A DNA stretch of 64,000 bases from Sipunculus nudus (Eukaryota; Annelida; Sipuncula; Golfingiida; Sipunculidae): contig CM049318.1 of assembly GCA_026874595.1 (NCBI GenBank), positions 54,697,250-54,761,249 of the forward strand. Reading direction: 5' to 3'. Of this stretch, positions 36,096 to 47,234 are shown in pieces. A program made the position numbers and the translations under genes. Every line of letters starts with the position of its first letter. Position 1 is the stretch's first letter. The notes beneath the pieces were generated by a model. That model saw only the letters and a list, made by a program, of their open reading frames with translations. It was not told the DNA's origin and did not search any database.

Positions 36096-36200
36096 TTACA
36101 CAATATTGACATAATTTCTGGCATGTACATAGGTACCTATGGATGAATAGTTATACAAAATATTAAAGTATGAATATATCTGATTCATCTTGTTCTTGCT
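36096..36200 (+). repeat. Fragment of the 37.5-38.8 kb repeat
   Basis: AATTTCTGGCATGTACATAGG and the bases around it match 38490-38510 closely. Confidence 0.6.
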
Positions 36201-37504
36201 TACTGAGGCTGACTTTGGGATGGGGTCGGAGAAGGGAAAAGTAAGGGCAGCACGAAGGTGGATGTAGAAATATTCTATTGTAATGTTTTGCATTTATATA
36301 AGAATATGAAAAGCTAAGAGGAAAGGGGCCCTCCTACTTGGTTATAGTAAATTTCTAAATATATGATTGCAAACTAATACTCTGACAAGACTGTCATGAA
36401 GAAAAACAGTAAAGTTTTGAGATACTGTGATGCATATGAAAATTTACAGATGGACAGGAAAGTGGACAGAATGGACTAATACCTTTATTTCACTTTCAAG
36501 GGAATAATGCATTTAAGTTTATATATAAGCCTATTTGTTTTAAGCATATCCACTTTTTCCATTAAAAAGTTTTTATCTGAATCATTTTTTTTTATTTACA
36601 GGTTTTATAAATTTTTAATTAAAAAACTGAAAATATAAGTTAAAATATTAGAATTGTTGCAAAAGTTGCAATCATTATATATACAGAGTAAAAAACTGAA
36701 ACTATAAGTTTAAATATTAGAATTGTTGCAAAAGTTGCAATCATCATATATCCAGAGTGTAGCTCATATTGGGTCATATTATGCATACACATATATTTTA
36801 TTATTTTTTAATCATAAATGTTTAAACTGAATTTAAAAGAAAATAATGCCACAACATGGCATCTACAAGAATATTCCTTGAATCACTATTAAAAAGTTTT
36901 GCACACTGGAGTTTTCAGTACATGCTTAATTTTATTCACCAAAATAAAATAAAAGATTCAGTAAATTTGATAAAATAAATCATCTTTTCAAATAAAGTAT
37001 ACACACTGTTGGTTGAATGAGGGACAAACAATATCATTGTGCTAATTACTATCCCAGTTTTAATTTATTACTGGAATTAATAGTCAATTTCACACCTGGT
37101 GAAGTTTTTACTCTTCTGAAGTAAGGAATTACTTATCTGATAAACATCCACACTTTCACAGCAATACACCACTTTGTGGACACAATTTAATGTACACTTT
37201 AATCATTGTAACCCTGGTGGTACAATAGAAAATCTAAAAAGTAGCATAGCCTAGAATAAGAATGAATCAAATACAGAAAATAATAACATTCATCTAGTTT
37301 ATGCACCATCTGGGGGGGGGGGGGGGTTGCAGGGCAGAGGGGAAGCCTGCTGGTAGTGGCCAAGCTTAGCCAAGGCAAGCTGCCTGGGGTGTGTTACATA
37401 ATGCAAGTGAAGGCTGTACTACTAGGTGGGCTAGATGTAAACAACACTTGACATGGTGTATGAAAACGTGAATAATAGCTATTCTTTCCAATCAATTCCT
37501 TTGA
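36201..37504. other. Unassigned AT-rich sequence
   Basis: It contains a 69-bp tandem duplication (36620-36757) and a G run at about 37312-37326. No gene. Confidence 0.35.
36620..36757 (+). repeat. 69-bp tandem duplication, two units
   Basis: AAAAACTGAAA-TATAAGTT and TTGTTGCAAAAGTTGCAATC occur twice at a 69-bp spacing. Confidence 0.93.
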
Positions 37505-38045
37505 AATTTCAGATTTTAAAAGATTAAATCCTTATGTTTATATGCTGTGAAAATTAAATCAACAGTGCCAAAGTTGGACAAAATTAAGGTATTGATTTTT
37601 TATTTATGCAAATAACTTGAAAAATTGCAAAATTCATATCTAATTTTGGGTAAACAATTGAATCTTGATTAAATAAAGTTATATTCCTGAAAAAAAGTCT
37701 CTAGGTTCAGCAATTCTCATGTTAGGTGAGTAAATAAATTTCCTATTTAATAAAATCCCTATTTTGGCCCATAACTTCAAAATAATACCCAATACTGACC
37801 TAATTTTTGGTATGTTCATAGAAAATGTATGAAAGAATGTGAATACCAAATATGATCTAAAACAGATCAGTGGTTTTGATATAAGGCAGCCTTGAAGTGT
37901 AACAATGGCTTTTTTTTATGGAAAACGGAGGTTTTTCCTTAATATCTCGAAGGAACGAAGTCCTAATGATCTAATTTTCGGTTTGGTAGGAGATTTTGGG
38001 GACATCTAAAATTATGCCAATAGCCTGGGGGCATAGAGATGTGCA
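37505..38045 (+). repeat. Tandem duplicated dispersed repeat, unit 1
   Basis: It is collinear with 38155-38710: ATAAATCCTTATGT-TA-ATGC, GGCCAAAGTTGG-like, GGCCCATAACTT, CCTTAATAT-TCGAAGGAACG and GGTAGGAGATTTTGGGGACA. The offset is about 650 bp. Confidence 0.85.
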
Positions 38046-38154
38046 CTGAATGACCTACAGTCATCAAAGTGGACTGCTTGACAATAAAAGGGAATACAAC
38101 AAGAGCCTCTAAAAAAATTCAATAACAAGCCTAATTTTGCAGCTTTTATTTTCA

Positions 38155-38853
38155 AATTTCAGATTTTTACAAAATAAATCCTTATGTGTACATGCTGTGA
38201 AAATTAAATCCACAGTACTTACAGGAAAAAAACGTGCCGTGGCCAAAGTTGGGCAAAATTTAAGGTACCAATTTTATATTTTTGCCAATATTTAAAAAAA
38301 TCTGACAGATTTTGATCTGATTTTTGGTATACAATTAAATTTTAATTAATTAAAGTTGTATTACTGAAAAAAAAGTCCCTACCTTTAACACTTTTGGTCT
38401 TAAGTGACCAAATATCTTTCCTGATTTTTTTACAAAGTCCATTATGTTTGGGCCCATAACTTTTTTAAATTAAACAATACTGACTTAATTTCTGGCATGT
38501 ACATAGGAACTATATAGAGGAATATTTATGGTAAATATGAAGAAAACCAGATGAGTGGTTTTGATATTAGTTAGTCCTGAAGCGTAAAAATTGATTTCTA
38601 ATAAAAAATTGAGGTTTTTCCTTAATATTTCGAAGGAACGTAGTCCTATTGACCCAATTTTCGGCATGGTAGGAGATTTTGGGGACATCTAACTGTATGC
38701 CGAATTTCAGATTCGTAGGTCCAACCGTGTCGAAACGTGCCAGTCTTACGGACGGACATCCAGACGGACAGACGGACGGACGGACAGACAGACGGACGGA
38801 CGACGGACAATGGACCACGACTATAGCTCAGATGACTTATAGTCAGCTGAGCT
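38155..38853 (+). repeat. Tandem duplicated dispersed repeat, unit 2, with GACGGACG tail and terminal hairpin
   Basis: After the shared body comes an array of GACGGACG/GACAGACG (about 38748-38810), then a hairpin at 38825-38853 (AGCTCAGATGACT, loop TAT, AGTCAGCTGAGCT) and a short A run. Unit 1 lacks the GACGGACG tail and hairpin. Such tails are a familiar form of dispersed repeat in bivalve genomes; I could not confirm the family here. Confidence 0.8.
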
Positions 38854-38984
38854 AAAAACTGGTTTCGTTGCTCCCTTGGTCTTCTTTGGCGGCATCTTAG
38901 CTTGCCCCTATTACTTAGTAGCTGTGCAGTGCTCTTAACTCTGTCAATCTTCAGACATATGATGTGAAAAACATTTTACATGCC

Positions 38985-39300
38985 ATATATATACTCGAAG
39001 CGCGGACGTCGGACGACGTCAGGCAGGACGTCTGGCGGAGCCCGCCCGGACGTTGCCCGGGTGTCTGGCGGGCATCGACAGACCAAATGAATATCGACCG
39101 CAACTCTGACAGCGCCTGCCAGTATGCTGGGCGGCCTTCGCCCGACTACCGACGGCCGCCCGATGTTTTATCACTATTATCCCCGTCCGATATGTGACAG
39201 GTTAGATTTTAAGCGCAAAATATGCTCGACTATTTGGCGGGCCTGGAATTCGGCGACTTTCTGGCGATCCACAAATTCGGCCGGAGGCCGTTGAATATGT
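38985..39300. other. GC-rich island
   Basis: A CpG-rich patch with recurrent GGACGTC, GGCGGGC and CCGCCCG-type motifs in an AT-rich setting. A 77-codon frame here is not convincing as a gene. Confidence 0.4.
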
Positions 39301-39304
39301 GACG

Positions 39305-39595
39305 CAAGCTCATCTGTCCCATGACAGTTACAAGAAGTCTAGTTGCATTTGTGTTTGCAACTGTATTTCTTTTATTTGAAACTTAAATACTCTGATTCGC
39401 ATTTGAACCCAATTCTAATTCCTAGCAACCATTCTCCTTTCTACATTAATATTTATTAAAAATATTTAACCCAGCAAACTATTTTATGACCAGACAGAAT
39501 ATAGCACAAATCTATGTAGCGTATGCCTGCGTACGTAGACGAGACAGATCAATATATTGCACCTGTCAAATAGCAGTGGCACATACAGAATCATA
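39305..39595 (+). repeat. Duplicated block, shared with 29440-29785
   Basis: Partner of the 29-kb block, with small indels and without the long AT array that follows it there. Confidence 0.85.
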
Positions 39596-39639
39596 GGAAG
39601 GGGGAAGGGGGGTCAACAACCTAGAACACGTAAACAAAG

Positions 39640-39940
39640 TATGAAGATTACGGCGGAAGACGAAAAATCAAGTTGTGTTTTTTTACGGAATTTAGCGTAT
39701 TTTTATCTATTTCTCAGATTTTTCTACTCGATAAAGAGAGGGGCGTTCCCCCTGCCCCCCCCCCCCCCCACCTCATGAAGCTTGACACGTATAAAACTAT
39801 ATGACTAAGTTGGCTTATATCCAGGAATGCAGCCTTCAGGCGTCGGGGTCCAATGCTCCTCTTGGAAAAGGGCGGCTCAGTTGGTTCAAATAGTACGAAC
39901 TATGTCCACCAGAGGTTACTATGCACATACAGACTCGCCC
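39640..39940 (+). repeat. Duplicated block, shared with 30545-30960
   Basis: Partner of the 30.5-kb block, including the poly-C tract (about 39755-39769). It sits only about 45 bp after the preceding block here, against about 760 bp at 29-31 kb. Confidence 0.85.
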
Positions 39941-40309
39941 TATAAATCCATTTTTAGCTTTGAGCATTCCAATTTTTAATTGAGACTTTATAAAATTTGG
40001 GGGATGCCCCCGTCCAGTGCTCAACATCCTCCCGGAATTTCGCTTAATCTGATAATGATTAAATTTTCTAAAACACAATCATGAAATTCTCGTCAATGGC
40101 ATCCGCAGAATAGGGACTTATTTTAATATAAAGCATTGCACATGCAGTAATTAATATTTTGTATATTCACAATTCTACATTTCATTAGGTCTGATCCTGC
40201 AAAAATAATTTTTTTATTTATTCATCTTGCACAACTGATATTTCTGATTGGATATAAACATGTGTGTGCAATATACACACATATATATACATACATATAT
40301 ACATACATA

Positions 40310-40340
<31 letters not shown>

Positions 40341-40461
40341 TATATATATTATATATATTTCAATTGCCTATGCCAAATATTTTGGCCCCCTCACCTCCTT
40401 TAATCCTGTTTTACTCTTTCTTCACGGACGACGGAAAACGGTTGATTTGCTGAAGGCAATT
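39941..40461. other. Unassigned sequence with AT microsatellite
   Basis: Irregular (TA/CATA)n occupies about 40281-40358. No gene was recognised. Confidence 0.4.
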
Positions 40462-40900
40462 GTGTAGTCGAGTCCTCACCACCCGAGTCCGAGTGCAAGT
40501 CCAAGTCCAGGCTACCCGAGTCCGATTTCAAGTTTGAGCCGTTGAGTTTCGAGTCCAAGTCCACCTTTTTCGAGTCCAAGTCATTTGGAACTCGAGTCTA
40601 GTGCGATATAAATCTTCTTATTAAAAGAAATTTAAAGTGGATATTTGAGATTTTCATGCAAATTTTATGTCAGTTTATAAGTGCCCTTTCTTGAAGGTTT
40701 AACCACGTTTACCCCATGATGCAGAGCTATAACTTTGTATGTATATATATATTTTTTTTATTTTTGTTTATAATATTCTCTTAGTAGTTCACAATGTATA
40801 TTTAATCTTGGACAGAGTTTTCTTTTCTACTGAACTCGAAATGGACTCGTTCTTGTTCATCTTGTCTTTGCCTCCGAGTCCGATAAGGCCTATGTGGGTT
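40462..40900. repeat. GAGTCC-rich dispersed repeat
   Basis: A dense left cluster (40468-40600) of CCGAGTCC, AAGTCC and CGAGTCC, an AT-rich centre, and a right cluster (GGACTCG, CCGAGTCCG) near 40840-40885. Clusters of the hexamer at both ends suggest one complete unit. Confidence 0.65.
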
Positions 40901-41130
40901 CTATGAACAAGAAAAGGATACTCACGCCCTCCGGCATTTATATTTTCAAAAAAATTTGAACACAGCTGTATTACGTAAATAAGTTATCACCAATGCCAGC
41001 AAGCACGAGCGTAATGCCACGTCACTGTTATTACGGTCCCAGAAAAGATCATAAGCCTTAATATATATTTTAAGAGACTTATTCACATACCACGTTTGTC
41101 AAAGATATATTAAAGACAGTATTTTCCTAA

Positions 41131-41179
<49 letters not shown>

Positions 41180-42884
41180 TGGTGTTCATCAATATTTAGT
41201 TCGAAAAAAAATTCTTACACCTAAACAAATAAGTTTGCTTTGCACCGGACGCCATCAGTGGGGCTCAACGTAAATAGAGCGCGCACGTACGCCACCTGGT
41301 GGCCGTGCCGCGCAAAGTCACAAATAAAGATTTGTTCAATTTTTCAAAAGTGTGTCTTCCGTGTTTCTTCTCTCATGCGTCTCCTCCTTGATTGGGACTT
41401 GTCACGCATGCGCAAGCTAAGACCATCAACCATGCGGTTTTGTCATGGCTGTCAGGTTCACTCACGCACAGAACCATAACAACGTTATAAACATGGGCAT
41501 TGAACAAATTAAATCCGTGTACCGGAACTGATTTGCATGGACACTTTTGAATCTAAAATTAGAAATCTGCATTCTATGGAATGCAAGCCTCCGCCATGTG
41601 TTTCAATTCACTTATTCGGCCCATATTCCATACGTTGTACATTTGTTTATATTTCTTGATGACATTCCTGAAGTCGAATCATGTGCCAGATCCACATCAA
41701 AATCTAAACGTTTCTTTCTTGGCACGTTCCGACATGCTGTGAATATTTCATGAGATTTTCCTCATGATTGCGCGAGTTATGTTGTGAACAAACACACACA
41801 CACACGTACAAACATCCACACGAACGGACTCATACCCCTGCTCCCCGGTAAATATGAGAAGCAGCTTAACATGATCATATTGAAATTGTCCACTATTATT
41901 CAAATATTTGTCAATTTTGACAATCTTGCCACAGATCACACGAGAACAGCTTTAACTTATTCGATGATTCCCTGCAATAATTGAGTTATTGTTTTCTTTA
42001 CTCCAGTGACAATGAATTTTACTTCCCTTGGTTGAGCTTCCTCGTGTCTATGATATGGAGCTGATATCAATTCCGCCTGTTTCGGATCGCCACCAGGGGG
42101 CTACACCATGCAGGATCTGGACGCATTTCACCTAAAATTCTGCCCCTGGTAAAACAGGTGACGATAAGTCGTTTTGTCCTTTCAGATCAAGATTTATACA
42201 TGTAAACCGAATTTATATTTCAGTAAAATATAACAAATAATTATGTTTTAATTAAATTTTTATGGAATAGGACCCCATACCCCTAACAAAAATAATTGTC
42301 CTGGCGCCCGTGCTTGACGCTTTATTTTGCTTTCACTTTAAATGTCACGTTTTATTGCATCAAATTCATTGTTGCAATTTTTCAGTGATACACAGTAAGA
42401 TGCATGTTGAGTGTTATAGACATGATGATTCTTCCCAACAGTTTTTCCAAATCAATGAACTTTAACATTCATATTTTGGTAATGGAAGTGAGGGCTTCCC
42501 CGATTTCACGTCATGTGCGTTTTACGGATGGGTTCATCGCAAAAATCGAGCAGGACTCAAGGTCTGCAGTTAACGCATGCATGCCAGAGGTATGTGTCAT
42601 GTGTAATTGAATATATAATGTCCAATATTTTTACATGGATGCGATGAACGGATGCAATGATCGGATGCAAATAAACGTTGGGATGTGTCACCAGCTTTTT
42701 ACACGCTGCCATTTCGTCGCAAGAAGAATCAGAGGGCAACTTTAAATAGCGATGTTCAACATAATACATGTATATATCTTCATGTAAAAATTATTTAATT
42801 TAGCATGTGAACATCTCCGAAAATTCTCCCTCCAAGCTCTCGGCTCAATATGATGTTTATGCATAACACCATATATATAATGGA
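40901..42884. other. Unassigned sequence
   Basis: It contains (TA)n at about 41134-41175, a CpG-containing patch at 41230-41300, a (CA)n run near 41791 and a CCACCAGGGGGC motif at 42090-42101. No gene was recognised. Confidence 0.35.
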
Positions 42885-43012
42885 TCTATATATTAATAGC
42901 GTATCGCAATTTGTGTGATTTTCCGTGTCTCCGGATTTCCGGGGGATTTCCGATACCACCGTACGGATTGTCGTGTTTGCCCCAAACCGTGCGTAGCACG
43001 GGTATTTGCTAG
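42885..43012 (+). mobile_element. 128-bp mini-Helitron (non-autonomous)
   Basis: The 5' end is TCTATATATTAATAG preceded by A. The 3' end is CTAG followed by T, giving the A|TC...CTRR|T insertion signature of Helitrons. A perfect 6-bp GC-rich hairpin (CCGTGC, loop GTA, GCACGG at 42987-43001) stands 7 bases before CTAG, as expected for the rolling-circle terminator. No coding capacity and no target duplication, both normal for the group. Confidence 0.8.
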
Positions 43013-43639
43013 TAATTTATAATTTAATTTTCATATTTATTTATTTATTCCGAAGGAAAAATGTGGTACAAATGTGTACTTATATGAGAAAAAAAACATT
43101 TTCAGGTTGTACTCCCTATTATGGAAAAAACCCAGATCCAGATCCAACTGGTAACATTCATGACTGAAATATGCCTGTCAATCAGTTGAAGCCAGTATGT
43201 GATTCTTCATTTTATATCTGTTGAAGGTTGTTCTTAAAAAATGTACTTTTTTAATTTTTTTAAAGGAAATCTGTATTTATTGGTCAGTTTGGTATTTTTC
43301 CACTTTAAGGCAATGACAGCACTGCTGTTGATAGAGCTGAACAAAAAAAAGACCTTTTTGGCTCTTGACTGTGTTAGCGGAGAGACTTGATTCATCAGTT
43401 ATGATATATCCTATGGCAATTCTTGGTGGATCGTGGGATATTATGGAGCGGAAACGAAAAACTATGGGCCATGACGCTCCGCTGAATTCACAGAATGTTG
43501 AACAATGAGCAAAATGACTCCCTAAGTGCAAAAAAAAATCATGAATTTTGTGAATAGTTCTTGGAAATGGGTTACAGTGGGCTTTTGGACATATGACCAC
43601 TTTATTTGAAGGTCTCATGAATAGAAAAAATGCGTAATA
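43013..43639. other. Unassigned sequence before the box array
   Basis: The right part (about 43580-43639) already resembles the repeat unit (GACCACTTTATTTGAAGGTCTC). A 137-codon minus-strand frame at 43277-43690 runs through repeat sequence and is not taken as a gene. Confidence 0.4.
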
Positions 43640-45450
43640 ATTTGAAAAAATACAGATGGTGCCACGCGTCTGCAGGAACTGATGAAACACTCCATGATCA
43701 ATATAACCAAAGAATCATGGCTATCAAGGCATTATTTATTCAGATACTGTAGCTTTTGTATCAAACTTTTAATTATTCTTGGGGGTCAATACAAGCCCTA
43801 TAGCTCGGAAAATATAGGTAACAGAGACTTAATTTTCGGTTTCCAAGGAGATTTCTAAATGGTTTTTTTTTGGATATCAAGTTAGAAGATTCTATCTTCA
43901 GCGGTTACGGTTTGTTCTGTGTTATCAGATGACCCCTTCATTGGATGGTCTCATAAACAGAGAAAAAACTGCATTAAAATATGAAAAAAACATATAGGTG
44001 ACGCCACCAGTGTACAAGAACTGATGAAACACTCCATGAACAAAATGCATGTAAAGATTCATGATGATCAGTGCATTATTTATTCAGATACTGGAGTTTT
44101 TGTATAATATGTTTAACAAGAAAACATAGTCGACAAGTGACAACATGAATCCGTCGAAGTCAAAGTGGTAAGGGAATATTGGATTGAGAGGTATGTCACA
44201 CCACTCCTGAATATTGTCCACAAAATCTCTGAGAAAAGGGCATTTATTCTATTAACAAAAACACCTGGCGCCACCTGTCTGGTTTACGAGAAAACACTCC
44301 ATGATAGATGGACATGCCAAATTTCAGACCAATACCTTGAACCACTCCTGAGATATGGGTAATTTTCACCAAAAGCAAATAAACGGATGGACGCCACCCA
44401 AAAACGATTGCAGATGGTGCCACTAGTCTTGTTCATGAGATGGAGGTTTGGAGTATCTATGAACATGCAAAATTTCAAGCTAATACATTGAAAAACCACT
44501 CAGACGAACAGATGGCAAATACACAGATAGACGCTACGCAAAAAGTAGTTTAGGTGGCGCCACTAAAAATTACAAGATGGAGAATCCAAGATCTATGGAC
44601 ATGCTAACTTTCAGCATAATACGTTGAACCATTGCTGAAATATAATCAGTTATCTAAAAGACACCCAGTTCGTACTTCACAGAAAGTTTTACAGGTGGTG
44701 CCACCTGTCTTTGTTACGCACAACTACATTTGTGAGGGAACAACTATGCCGGGTTTCGGAAAGATCGGTCCAGAAGTTCTCCGGAAACGAAGGCGGAGTT
44801 TTTGTATAACATTTTTAATTATTCTGGAGGTACTTACGAGCCCAATCTAGCTCAGGCAATATGGGTAACAGAGACCTAATTTCAGATTTCCATGAAGACT
44901 TTTCATGGACCTCCCCAGTCAAGTATAAAGCTTCTAGGTCCAGGGGTTACGATTTCTGCAGTGTTACGGATGAGGCTGTTTTTGAAGGTCTCAAAAATAG
45001 AGAAAAAAATGCGTAAAAATTCTTTTAAAAATACAGGTGGCGCCACCAGTGTGCAGGAACTGAAGAAACCGTCCATGATCAGCAGCATGCAAAGAATCAT
45101 GGTGATCAATACATTAGTTATTCAGATACTGGACCTTTTGTATCAAATTTTTAATTGTTCTGAGGGGTACCTACGAGCCATATAGCTCAGAGAATATAAG
45201 AAAAAGAGACCTATTTCATGTTTCCACAGGGACTTTTCCATGGAATTACTTTGATGTAAAGTTAGAATATTCCAGGTCCTGCGGTTACGATTTGTGCTCT
45301 GTTAACAGATGACAGCTTCTTTGAAGGTCTCCAAAATTGGAGAAATAAATTGTAAAAAATCTGGGGGGAAATACAGTTGGCGCCACCAGTTTGCGGGGAC
45401 TGATAGAACATTCCATTATCAAAATTCATGCAAAGAATCATGGTGATCAA
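43640..45450 (+). repeat. Array built on a GGTGGCGCCACC-like box
   Basis: Eight versions of the box (for example AGGTGGCGCCACCAGT) start near 43651, 43994, 44262, 44411, 44548, 44691, 45032 and 45371. Full units are about 340 bp (43651 to 43994, 44691 to 45032 to 45371); between 44262 and 44691 shorter units of about 140 bp occur. After the box, TGCAGGAACTGATGAAACAC and AAGAATCATGGTGATCAAT-like sequence recur, followed by TTATTCAGATACTG and TTTTTAATTATTCT. The unit is not coding. Confidence 0.82.
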
Positions 45451-45861
45451 TTCAAAATACGATACATATAAGCTCCGTTGGTGTCACATGAATGTCATTT
45501 CAATGTTCCGAAAGTTGCTCGACAAAATTAAAGGAAATATGAAATACTAAGGATTCCGTGCTAAAACCTCCCTCTCCCCCTCACCCCTATAATTGCAAAT
45601 AGATATGTTAAACCTGACATTTGCTATACAAATAGTAGAACTGTGACAAAAGCTTTATAGGTAGCCAATGATTTATACTTTTTCTTACTTTATCTTCCCA
45701 AAAACCCACAGTGACGCCACTGATTTGCTTATCATGGGTGGGGTAGGGAGGTCCGGACTCTTAGGCCCCTTGGACCCGCCTTGGTTAAAGTAACGCAATG
45801 TAAATCAATACATGGAATTTGTGATGAGGGAGGAGCTAATATGAGCCTGTTACTGAGACAA
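45451..45861. other. Sequence upstream of the putative GPCR promoter
   Basis: It contains one more degenerate box (GTGACGCCACTG near 45710) and a GC-richer patch at 45735-45795. No gene. Confidence 0.4.
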
Positions 45862-45930
45862 CCAATCAAAGATGAGGTTATTAGCCTTAACAAGAATATA
45901 TAAAATAAGAGGGGCCATGTGTGAAATCGA
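45862..45930 (+). promoter_or_regulatory. Putative promoter of the GPCR gene
   Basis: CCAAT at 45862-45866 and TATATAAAA at 45897-45905 are spaced as in a TATA-type RNA polymerase II promoter. Transcription would be expected to start near 45925-45935, some 75 bases before the proposed start codon. Experimental support is lacking. Confidence 0.45.
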
Positions 45931-46005
45931 TGGATACTACCTGTATGCACAACGCATTCAGAAAACCAGACGCTATAGACCAGGCTACAAGAGATCTAGA
46001 AGACC

Positions 46006-46136
46006 ATGCACGCGTCCAGAGATCTAGACATTACTTCTGAAAACGTCACAGCGCAGCCCGACAAAGACAAGATTACCACTTGGCATATGATCAACCCTGA
46101 AACGATGTCGATTGATAACACCAGCCGACTTTTCAA
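46006..46136 (+). CDS. Proposed first coding exon of the GPCR (extracellular N-terminus)
   Basis: ATG at 46006 opens 43 codons plus two bases up to a strong donor (CAA|GTAAGT, GT at 46137-46138). The peptide starts MHASRDLDITSENVT and has no hydrophobic stretch. NVT and NTS are potential N-glycosylation sites, as expected for a receptor's extracellular tail. The exon ends in phase 2, and the GPCR exon at 56397 needs exactly one base before its first in-frame codon, so the two join without a frame change. Upstream ATGs near 45915 and 45945 open only short frames. Linkage to the GPCR exon is inference; other exons may lie between. Confidence 0.45.
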
Positions 46137-47234
46137 GTAAGTAATTTTAATTTTACTATTTGAATATATTTAACAAATTAAGGGAATCACCCTGTTTCAT
46201 AACTGTATGTAATTCTTTGAATTTGAATATATTATGGTTATTCAAATTACTCAGTTTATTGTATCATGCCGTTCTTGTTACCCTTACCCAAATACAATTT
46301 TATCAAAATCTGTCCAGAAGTTTTTGTTAATAGACAAATTAGACAATTAACTAACCAAGGGAACAACATGATATCTTCCTGGGGAGGGGTAATAAACAAG
46401 ATGACCTGTACTTAAGCACCGGGGATGCGCAAATAAAACAGCGCTTTTATACAAACCATAGCCTAAAGGCATGAGAACACATAAATGCTTCGTTCACATT
46501 TCATAAATTGGGATTTTAGGATAGGGAGAATAATGTCTCTGGTAAAGTATCTTATTAAGAAATGGTGGTTTATTTGCTTTTTCTACTGCTTTTTAATAAA
46601 AGTTCACAAAATTATTCGTAATCCGATCAAAATGCTTCGTATTTATATGCAATATGGGGAAGAGATAGACATCTTCAATCAATCAAATTTGTCATCTAAA
46701 ACATACCTGGTCTAATCTTCTTATTTAGAATTATGGCCTAAAATGAAAAATATGTATTTAAAATTAAGATTTTGTTCGAAACAAATTTTATCAATAAGCG
46801 AAATGCGGACCTGACAGCTCCGGATGGTTTCACCACCTGCTGTCCACATGATTTTCGTAGATAATTTTCTTAAAATTTATATTTTTTGATAATTTCCCAG
46901 AAAAATACATATGGAAGCGACAACCTAATGTGGGAATTAAGAATTTTACAATAAATTCCCAGTTTACGTTTCACATTTTCAGTCTATTCACAATGATCTG
47001 ACAGATATGATGTGTCCCTGAATGAGTAACCATCTTTGTTTTAGCTGGTTATATTTTTAGAGTGTTTACATGACATCATTCAACCAGTACCAGTCAACTG
47101 CCATAAGTGAGCCTGATATGTTGTAAAATGTAGACTGATTTATCATATTTTTAAATAATTCTGTTTCTTAAAAAGTTGAATTGTAGGTATTTATTTATCT
47201 TGTTGAAAATTAGGTCCTTTAATCCTCTGCCCTA

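Noticed and set aside
43277-43690. 137-codon minus-strand open frame
   Set aside because: It runs through sequence that includes the box-array repeat and shows no domain, signal or splice context.
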